The notes beneath the pieces were generated by a model. That model was not told where the DNA came from and ran no database searches. It saw nothing but the letters and a program-made list of their open reading frames with translations. DNA of 7,682 nt from Candidatus Coatesiibacteriota bacterium (lineage in GTDB: Bacteria > B130-G9). The stretch spans positions 1 through 7,682 of the forward strand of contig QMNL01000063.1 of NCBI GenBank assembly GCA_003647755.1, given 5' to 3'. The position numbers and the translations under genes were made by a program. Positions 1-5,962 of this stretch are shown one piece after another. Position 1 is the first letter of the stretch. The number at the start of each line of letters is the position of its first letter.

Positions 1-20
1 ATCTGCCCCACGAGGTCCAG

Positions 21-41
21 TCTGATTCGCCAATAATCAGA
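21..41. terminator. Perfect 7-bp dyad; possible terminator or operator
   Basis: The arms TCTGATT (21-27) and AATCAGA (35-41) pair perfectly around a 7-base loop. No T-run follows on either strand, which weakens the terminator reading. A gene ending just left of the window could use it, but none is visible. Part of the dyad recurs in inverted orientation at 333-351, next to the promoter of the next gene, so a protein-binding site is an alternative. Confidence 0.3.
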
Positions 42-71
42 TTGACGCAGCTGGTTCTGGCCCTTTGGAGT

Positions 72-89
72 GCGGCGGCTTGACGCCGC
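72..89 (+). repeat. Hairpin unit 1 (GGAG foot, GCTTGA loop)
   Basis: GCGGCG-GCTTGA-CGCCGC has a perfect 6-bp stem. GGAG lies at 67-70, one base before it. This is the outer left unit of the composite element. Confidence 0.75.
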
Positions 90-97
90 TTTTTCTC

Positions 98-115
98 GTC
101 GCGGCTTGACGCGAC
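98..115 (+). repeat. Hairpin unit 2 (no GGAG foot)
   Basis: GTCGCG-GCTTGA-CGCGAC has a perfect 6-bp stem. It differs from unit 1 at two stem pairs, both changed on each side so that pairing is kept. It lies 8 bases after unit 1 in the same orientation and lacks a GGAG foot. Confidence 0.7.
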
Positions 116-183
116 ATCGGTCCCATGTCAATCATCGCTGCAGCAATCACCTTTCGGAAAGGGATGAAGCTATCTATTAGAGC

Positions 184-201
184 GCGGTGTCAAGCCACCG
201 C
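184..201 (-). repeat. Hairpin unit 3, inverted (no GGAG foot)
   Basis: Read on the minus strand this is GCGGTG-GCTTGA-CACCGC, again a perfect stem around the same loop. One stem pair differs from unit 1 with compensation on both sides (C-G replaced by T-A). Confidence 0.7.
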
Positions 202-209
202 AAATGAAA

Positions 210-227
210 GCGGCGTCAAGCCACCGC
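210..227 (-). repeat. Hairpin unit 4, inverted (GGAG foot)
   Basis: Read on the minus strand this is GCGGTG-GCTTGA-CGCCGC, with one G-T pair in the stem. It is preceded on that strand by GGAG and T (CTCC at 229-232). This is the outer right unit and the inverted partner of unit 1. Confidence 0.75.
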
Positions 228-361
228 ACTCCAAAGTCACCCAACGGGTCTAACTTACAGACCGATGCCTGTCGAAAACATAGCCTCTGCGCAGCGGCAA
301 AGCGTGTTCATCCCACCATCTGCCTTGCCATTAATCTGACTATTGGGGGATTCTTGTTTTC

Positions 362-390
362 TTGACATTTTTGCCGTGGAGTCTTATATA
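362..390 (+). promoter_or_regulatory. Sigma-70-type promoter of the regulator operon
   Basis: The -35 box TTGACA (362-367) is a perfect consensus match. It is separated by exactly 17 bases from TATATA (385-390), a good -10 box. Transcription would start near 396-398, leaving a leader of about 55 bases before the ATG at 452. It is the only strong promoter-like pair I find in the window, and it implies housekeeping rather than sigma-54 transcription of the regulator itself. Confidence 0.75.
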
Positions 391-411
391 CAAGACGCTT
401 TGAGGCGGTTC

Positions 412-444
412 ATGAATGAGGTTTCAGCGATAATTGAGGCCTAA
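412..444 (+). CDS. Possible 10-codon leader peptide ORF
   Basis: An ATG at 412 opens a frame encoding MNEVSAIIEA and stopping with TAA at 442-444, seven bases before the ATG of the large gene. A GAGG at 402-405 stands 6 bases upstream of it, a better-spaced ribosome site than either candidate start of the large gene has. It lies wholly in the predicted transcript leader. It could raise initiation at 452 by re-initiation, or be chance: no attenuator structure or run of regulatory codons is visible, and the peptide matches nothing I know. Confidence 0.25.
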   Translation: MNEVSAIIEA

Positions 445-451
445 GAGGGCG

Positions 452-3400
452 ATGAGCGAGAAAGCCGGCTACAAGGTCATAGAGGGGCGTTACGAGGTTT
501 TGGCAGAGTGCGGGCGGGGGGGTTCAAGCGCTGTCTATAAGGTATTCGACAGGAACCTGGGGAGGGTCCTGGCGCTCAAGGAGCTCTTCTTGAACGAGCG
601 TTTGGGCCCGGGTTCGGCCTGGCAGTTCAAGCAGGAGTTCATGCTGACCTCTCGGCTCAGACATCCCCACACGGTTACCGTCTATGATTTCGGCCTAACC
701 GACCAGGGCCGGTACTACTTCACGATGGACTTTGTCGAGGGGCAACCGATCGTTGAGTGGTGCGCCGAGCGGGACGCGGACGCGATCGTGGCCCTTCTTC
801 TGCAAGTCTGCATCGCTCTGTCTTACATACACGGGCAGGGCGTGTTTCACGGGGACATCAAGCCGAGCAACATCATTGTTCGGCCAAAGCCGCCGGTCGG
901 CGGAAACCTTCCGCTTGCGGGGTCAGACCTCTACGATAACGGCTTCGCGACAATGATGGATTTTGGCCTCTCAAGTGCGCTTGCCGAGCCTTCTCTTCGT
1001 GTGAGCGGAACTGTGGAGTACATGGCTCCGGAGCGGTTCATGGCTTGCCGTGCGGATGTTCGCTCGGACCTCTATTCACTCGGGGTTGTGGCATACGAGC
1101 TCTTCGCCAAGCAGCTGCCGTTTTCGGCTGAGACCGTTGAGGGATATATTGAGCAGCATCTGCACGCGAGGCCAGCGCGGCTCTCGTCAATCGTCCCGAA
1201 CCTCCCACCGCTCGTGACGGAAACGGTTGACCAGATGTTGGCCAAAAGGCCATCTCAAAGGCCAGGCTCCGTCGCTGCTGTCTCTGCCAAGTTGGTCGAG
1301 GCGCTCGGGCCGAGGGTGCCCAAGACGTTCGCCGTCCCTCCCAACATTCAACCAAACCAGCTCTTCGGCCGCGCAGGCGCCATGAGGCAAAGCTTGCGAG
1401 CGATATTGGGCAGGCTCTCCAGCGAGCAGTTCGCCGAGATGTTCGATGAACAGCCGCCTTATTCCGCGCACGAGCGACTGGACCGCTGCCTCGTGGTTCT
1501 CGCCCGAGGCGCAAGCGGCTCTGGTAAGACGGCCTTCCTTGACGCGCTCAAATCCGAGCTACAGCTGTGCGAGCTGACCACGATGGTCTCGCCGTCAGGA
1601 GCACAGAACCTCGACATTACCAGCTTCGTGTCCGTAACGCTCAACAGCGCCGGCCTGTCGTCCGACATGAAGTCCCAGCCGGACGACACTGGCAAGTCTC
1701 CCGATGCCGGTAGGGGCATGTCGCGTGCCGATTCGGCGGACCTCATGCCGCCAGACGAGGTTGGCGAGTGGTCTGGCACCATGCGACAAGAGTTTCTGAA
1801 GCGCTTCGTGGACAGTGTCTCCGACGCCTGGGAGACGAGGCCGGTGGCGTGGCTGCTGGACGATTTTGACCTCACGGACGAGAGGAGATGTGAGGTGTTA
1901 TGGTCGCTCGTCCGGTCCGCGGCCGCAACGGGCGCAGGTAGAAAGGTTGCAATTGTCATGACCAGCGGGTCTGCGGCCAGCTCGGAACTCGAGCAGATGG
2001 CGGACATCATCGACGTCGAAAATGTGGAGCTTTTGCCGCTTGACGAGTCTCAGGTGGCCTCGTTGATTGACGCCTCGTTCATGCCAAACGCTTTCAGTCA
2101 AGAGGCAGCGCCGGTGTTTCTGGAGAAGACAGGCGGCTTGCCGGCCCTGTTGGCGCATTGTATTGAGTCGGCGCTTGCGGAGGACATCGTTCACTTCGTC
2201 GATGGGCGCTGGGAGCTGCGGGCGGACCGTCTGAGGGATTTCGCACCGGCGAGGAGTCTGAGCCAGGTTGTTGAGACGAGACTTTCACGGATTTCGGCTG
2301 GAGCGATGTCCATACTCATCAAGGCGGGGGTGCTGAACGAGTGCTTTTCGCCCTCGCTAATCGCGAGTTTAGGCGGGACGAGCACCTCCTCGGCACAGGA
2401 GGGCTTGGAGGAGCTTATCAGGCATGGTCTCCTTGTGGAGATGCAGACAGACCGAAAGAATGTGTCCTATTGTCTCGCGAATCCCGTCCTGGGCCAGATC
2501 GTCTCCTCGCGGGTCCTGCAGGAGGAGAGGCAGGCCATACACAGGCTGATCGCTCAGCGGTGCGATGCGTTGGCGGCCCTGCTTGAGAGCGAGCCCCCCA
2601 GGGAAGCGAATGGCCTCGAAGAGCTTCCGCCCGTTGAGCCCGCTCAGCTCAGGGCGACCTCTGCGATTCATGCCGTCCACGCTGGCTTGCCCGACTTGCT
2701 CAATCGTAATTACGAGGTTGGATGCCGTTTTCTCATGGGCCGGTTCAGGCTTGAGGATGCGAGGCTTGTATCCGCTACAGCGGCGGAAGTGGCCAGGAAA
2801 GATGATAACAAGTCGTTCTTGGGCCGGGCCCTTTTCAGGCTTGGGGCCCTCGATTTCGTTCTTGGCGACCATGATGAAGCTGTCGAAGCTCTCAAGGAGG
2901 CGATTACACTTGCCCAGCAGTTACCAGATTCGCTTCAGGATGAGGTGATGGCCACGTGCAGGCTGGGCGTGATCTTCTCCGGGCGTGGCAATTTCGAGAC
3001 GGCCCGAGACCTCTATCAGTCGCTCATTGATAGGCTCAAGGCTGAAAAACGTAAGGCTCGTGGCAGGCGACTTTCGCAGGTTAAGGCCTATCTTGCCCGG
3101 CTCTACACTTTTCTGGGCCAGACATATTTTGGGCAATGCCATTACGAGAAGGCCAAGGATGAGTTCATGCGCGCGCTCGAGCTCGTGCCCAAAAGGGCCC
3201 TCACGGCGCTTGCCTCGGACAGCGCCGCCGATTCAGCTGCGCCCGTTATGGCGGACACTCGCTACCTGCCGAGGTTGTTTCGGAACCTCTCGATAATCGA
3301 CGACAGCGCAGGTCGTTACAGGGATGCTCTGAAGAACATCGAGAAGGCAGTTGCCGCAAGCCGACTCCTTCAGGATGCATCTGAGCACGCCCGAAACCTC

Positions 3401-5959
3401 GTAACACACGGAACGATTAGCCAGCATCTGGGCAAGTATGCGGACGCGGAGAGGGCCTACAAAACAGCGTTGGACCAATTTGCGAGGGAGGGCTTCAAGG
3501 AGGGCCTGTTGGTGGCTCACAACAACCTGTCCTCGATTCTCGCGCTGCGTGGTCGGCCCAAGGAGGCGGCGCAGCACTGTAGCAAAGCGCTCTCGATGGC
3601 GAAAAAGCTTGGGAACAAGTACTCGGTCGCGCGACAGCTTCAAAATCTTGGGGTTGCTCTGTTCGAGCAGGGCTGGACGGGGCAGGCCTTGGAGAAGATC
3701 GACGAGAGCCTTGAGATGAGCGAGCGAAACGGCTTCAAGGAGGTTGAGGCCCTGGGCCTAATCTTCAAGGTCGAGGCGCTCTTGGCCGAGCGCAGGACCC
3801 AAGATGCGCGCGCGGCGGTGATGAGGCTGGATGGCGTGGTCAAGTCGCTCGATAGCGAGGGCATTCGGCTTAGGGCTCAGCTGGCCGATGCGAGTGTGTG
3901 CAATGCGGAGGAGGATTATGGAAGGGCGAGCCAGACCGCGCCGGCAGTCCTCGCCCAGAGCGAACATCTCGACAAGAGGGACGCTTCGCTTGCGCACCGC
4001 ATCCGGGCTGATGCGGCGCTCGGGTTAGGGGAGCACGATTCGGCTGAGCGGGATATTTCTAAGGCGTTGTCGCTTGCTCGTGATGCGTCCGCGGCTCGGG
4101 AGGAGGCCTTGTGTCTTGAGGTTTTCTCTCGCATCAAAGCAGCGGAGGGCGATTACGCTAAGGCGATCGAGCTGGGCAGTGCGGCGGTAGGCATGTTTAA
4201 GGAGATGGAGGCGTTTCTGAAGATAGGGGAGACGGCGGAGTATCTGTCGAGGCTGCAACTTGAGGCGGGTCGGCGGTCGGACGCGCTTCTGAGCCTCGAG
4301 CTCTCTCGGGAGCAGTTCTTGGGCCTTGGGATGAGAGAGAAGGCGGATCGGCTCGATGACAAAATCGAGTCGCTCAGATGGGGAGAGACTGGCGAGCTCA
4401 AGCGAGGCTCGCCGGCGCTCAAAGCGCTTTACAGGGTGGCCCGGCTATTCGAGTCGCTGCTCGATCTTGACGAGCTTTTGAATCGGGTCATGGACGCGGT
4501 GATAGATATTCTCGGTGCGGAGCGTGGGCTGATCATGCTGAAGGACCCTAAGACCGGCGCCCTTGAGACGCGGGTAGCGCGCAAAGTTGACGAGCAGACC
4601 ATCGAGGACGTCTCCCGGATAAGCAAGAGCGTCATCCAGCGGGTCGTTGATCTTGGGCAGCCGCTGGTAACCACCGATGCGCAGAGCGACCCCAGGTTCC
4701 ACGAGAGCAAAAGCGTGTCGCTGTATGACATCAGGTCGATAGTCTGTGTGCCGCTTGTCATAAATGGGGAGGTGGTCGGGACGGTTTATGTGGACAGCAG
4801 CCTCTCTGCAACCGTCTTCACCGAGCAGGAATTATATCTACTTTCCGCCTTCGCTACGCAGGCTTCGATGGCGATTGAGAAGGCGATGTTGCTCGAGAAG
4901 TTGCAGCGTAAGTCCGAGTCGCTACAGGCGGAGAACATTGACCTTCGGGAGGCCATCGCGCCTCAGTTGGCGTTCGAGAACATCGTCGGCGACAGCGGCG
5001 TGATGCAGGATGTGTTCAGGAAGATAAGGCAGGTCGCTGACACGCAGGTCGCGGTTCTGATCGAGGGAGAGAGCGGGACGGGCAAGGAGCTCGTCGCCCG
5101 CGCCATCCACTACAACGGGGTTCGGAAGGATGGCCCATTCGTCAAGATCAACTGCGCAGCGATTCCGGCAAGTTTGATGGAGAACGAGCTATTTGGGCAC
5201 GAGAAGGGAGCGTTCACGGGCGCAGGGGCGCGTAAGATCGGCAAGTTCGAGGTCGCGGACAAGGGGTCGCTCTTTCTTGACGAGATCGGGGACCTGCCCT
5301 CAGAACTCCAGGGGAAACTGCTCACTGCGATCGAGAACAAGGAGTTTCAGCGGGTTGGTGGGACGAAGACCATCCACGTGAACGTTAGGATACTCACCGC
5401 GACGAACCGAGACCTCTTGAAGCTCGTCAAGCGCCAGAGGTTTCGTAAGGACCTCTACTACAGGATCAACGAGGTCCCGATCAAGCTCCCACCTCTGCGG
5501 GAGCGTCCGGGCGATATCCCTCACCTGGCTCACCATTTCATCAGAAAGTATAGCCAGGAGCTCTCGTCCAAGGTCACCGGCATTGAGAAGGATGCGATCT
5601 CACTTCTGATGGAGTATGATTGGCCGGGAAACGTGCGGGAGCTGGAAAGCGCGATCAAGCGCGCCTTGACGGAGAGCTCGGGCACCATCATTAAGAGGTC
5701 CGATTTTGAGTTCCTGCCGGTAGCGAAGACGGGCCTATCGGCGACTCGGAGCGAGATGATAGCGGACTTGATAGCCGCCCTCTCTCGGGATGGACTGTCG
5801 CTGAGGGAGATGCTGGCCATTGTTGAGGAGGAGGTGCTTAGGCTGGCGATTGGGACAGAGGGTTGGAGCATTCGGAGAGCGGCGAAGGAGCTAGGTATAT
5901 CGAGAAATACCTTGAAAAATAAGCTGAAAGCTTTTAACATAGAGGTGCCAGGGAGTTAA
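452..5959 (+). CDS. Ser/Thr kinase - NTPase - TPR - GAF - sigma-54 activator fusion
   Basis: This is a giant cytoplasmic signal-integrating transcription regulator with no signal peptide or membrane segment. Residues below count from an in-frame TTG at 434 (1,841 aa); subtract 6 for the ATG at 452. I prefer the ATG because the six extra residues precede any domain, although AGAGG (444-448) sits only 3 bases before it. The kinase spans about 20-285: Gly loop 27-36, Lys49, Glu68, catalytic loop H139-G-D141-K143-N146, D176-F-G, A198-P-E. HGD replaces HRD, and about 17 extra residues lie before DFG. The STAND/AAA_16-like NTPase spans about 310-610: Walker A 359-366, Walker B near 473-477. TPR-like helical repeats run about 770-1310, roughly 40-residue periodic around 985-1140. 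GAF spans about 1335-1480, followed by a short coiled-coil-like linker. The sigma-54 AAA+ domain spans about 1515-1745: GESGTGKE 1545-1552, GAFTGA 1592-1597, DE 1616-1617, arginine fingers R1671/R1677, sensor II R1736. A Fis-type HTH lies at 1812-1834. The front half resembles PknK and the rear half FhlA/NifA. Domain calls are firm; the signal and targets are unknown. Confidence 0.95.
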   Translation: MSEKAGYKVIEGRYEVLAECGRGGSSAVYKVFDRNLGRVLALKELFLNERLGPGSAWQFKQEFMLTSRLRHPHTVTVYDFGLTDQGRYYFTMDFVEGQPIVEWCAERDADAIVALLLQVCIALSYIHGQGVFHGDIKPSNIIVRPKPPVGGNLPLAGSDLYDNGFATMMDFGLSSALAEPSLRVSGTVEYMAPERFMACRADVRSDLYSLGVVAYELFAKQLPFSAETVEGYIEQHLHARPARLSSIVPNLPPLVTETVDQMLAKRPSQRPGSVAAVSAKLVEALGPRVPKTFAVPPNIQPNQLFGRAGAMRQSLRAILGRLSSEQFAEMFDEQPPYSAHERLDRCLVVLARGASGSGKTAFLDALKSELQLCELTTMVSPSGAQNLDITSFVSVTLNSAGLSSDMKSQPDDTGKSPDAGRGMSRADSADLMPPDEVGEWSGTMRQEFLKRFVDSVSDAWETRPVAWLLDDFDLTDERRCEVLWSLVRSAAATGAGRKVAIVMTSGSAASSELEQMADIIDVENVELLPLDESQVASLIDASFMPNAFSQEAAPVFLEKTGGLPALLAHCIESALAEDIVHFVDGRWELRADRLRDFAPARSLSQVVETRLSRISAGAMSILIKAGVLNECFSPSLIASLGGTSTSSAQEGLEELIRHGLLVEMQTDRKNVSYCLANPVLGQIVSSRVLQEERQAIHRLIAQRCDALAALLESEPPREANGLEELPPVEPAQLRATSAIHAVHAGLPDLLNRNYEVGCRFLMGRFRLEDARLVSATAAEVARKDDNKSFLGRALFRLGALDFVLGDHDEAVEALKEAITLAQQLPDSLQDEVMATCRLGVIFSGRGNFETARDLYQSLIDRLKAEKRKARGRRLSQVKAYLARLYTFLGQTYFGQCHYEKAKDEFMRALELVPKRALTALASDSAADSAAPVMADTRYLPRLFRNLSIIDDSAGRYRDALKNIEKAVAASRLLQDASEHARNLVTHGTISQHLGKYADAERAYKTALDQFAREGFKEGLLVAHNNLSSILALRGRPKEAAQHCSKALSMAKKLGNKYSVARQLQNLGVALFEQGWTGQALEKIDESLEMSERNGFKEVEALGLIFKVEALLAERRTQDARAAVMRLDGVVKSLDSEGIRLRAQLADASVCNAEEDYGRASQTAPAVLAQSEHLDKRDASLAHRIRADAALGLGEHDSAERDISKALSLARDASAAREEALCLEVFSRIKAAEGDYAKAIELGSAAVGMFKEMEAFLKIGETAEYLSRLQLEAGRRSDALLSLELSREQFLGLGMREKADRLDDKIESLRWGETGELKRGSPALKALYRVARLFESLLDLDELLNRVMDAVIDILGAERGLIMLKDPKTGALETRVARKVDEQTIEDVSRISKSVIQRVVDLGQPLVTTDAQSDPRFHESKSVSLYDIRSIVCVPLVINGEVVGTVYVDSSLSATVFTEQELYLLSAFATQASMAIEKAMLLEKLQRKSESLQAENIDLREAIAPQLAFENIVGDSGVMQDVFRKIRQVADTQVAVLIEGESGTGKELVARAIHYNGVRKDGPFVKINCAAIPASLMENELFGHEKGAFTGAGARKIGKFEVADKGSLFLDEIGDLPSELQGKLLTAIENKEFQRVGGTKTIHVNVRILTATNRDLLKLVKRQRFRKDLYYRINEVPIKLPPLRERPGDIPHLAHHFIRKYSQELSSKVTGIEKDAISLLMEYDWPGNVRELESAIKRALTESSGTIIKRSDFEFLPVAKTGLSATRSEMIADLIAALSRDGLSLREMLAIVEEEVLRLAIGTEGWSIRRAAKELGISRNTLKNKLKAFNIEVPGS
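5950..5955 (+). promoter_or_regulatory. Ribosome binding site inside the end of the regulator gene
   Basis: AGGGAG lies within the last codons of the regulator, 7 bases before the ATG at 5963. This fixes the start of the propeller gene and, with the 3-base gap between stop and start, indicates translational coupling. Confidence 0.75.
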
Positions 5960-5962
5960 GCT

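Larger units (their letters stand above)
63..236. repeat. Composite REP/BIME-like inverted repeat of four hairpins
   Basis: The outer arms 63-92 and 207-236 are inverted copies of 30 bases with one mismatch (C at 76). Inside are four 18-base hairpins, each a 6-bp stem around an invariant GCTTGA loop. They lie at 72-89 and 98-115 on the plus strand, and at 184-201 and 210-227 as the reverse complement. The stems differ but nearly all pairs are kept: GCGGCG/CGCCGC, GTCGCG/CGCGAC, GCGGTG/CACCGC, and GCGGTG/CGCCGC, the last with one G-T pair. Both outer hairpins are preceded on their own strand by GGAG (67-70, and CTCC at 229-232) and one T. REP elements mobilised by RAYT (TnpA-REP) transposases are known to carry a GTAG/GGAG-type foot plus a hairpin, and paired inverted REPs form BIMEs. 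No target-site duplication is evident. Membership of a REP family is inference; the repeat structure is directly visible. Confidence 0.8.
1..433. other. Non-coding region upstream of the kinase-regulator gene
   Basis: No convincing gene lies here. All three forward frames are closed by stops within about the first 85 bases, so an upstream gene could only be represented by a few terminal codons and I cannot say which frame. The stretch contains a 7-bp dyad at 21-41, the composite hairpin element at 63-236, a weak small hairpin at 247-263 (GGTCT/AGACC arms), and a sigma-70 promoter at 362-390. From 264 to 332 I see nothing recognisable. Confidence 0.7.

Noticed and set aside
58..73. TGG...TGC resembling a sigma-54 -24/-12 site
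   Set aside because: The GG and GC are 11 rather than 10 bases apart, the -24 and -12 boxes match poorly, and the site overlaps the repeat arm more than 300 bases from the gene.
63..236. CRISPR array or classic MITE
   Set aside because: The units are inverted rather than evenly spaced direct repeats, so it is not CRISPR. No target-site duplication flanks the arms, so a standard MITE is not supported.
1038..1514. Minus-strand open frame of 158 codons inside the kinase gene
   Set aside because: It overlaps the kinase and the start of the NTPase domain, is rich in Arg, Ala, Trp and Ser as antisense frames in GC-rich DNA are, and shows no recognisable domain.
1459..2010. Minus-strand open frame of 183 codons
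   Set aside because: It lies fully opposite the well-supported NTPase domain. Composition is low-complexity Ser/Arg-rich with no motif.
2369..2872. Minus-strand open frame of 167 codons
   Set aside because: It is antisense to the NTPase/TPR junction, with no domain or gene context.
5530..5940. Minus-strand open frame of 136 codons
   Set aside because: It is antisense to the end of the AAA+ domain and the HTH, both clearly coding on the plus strand.
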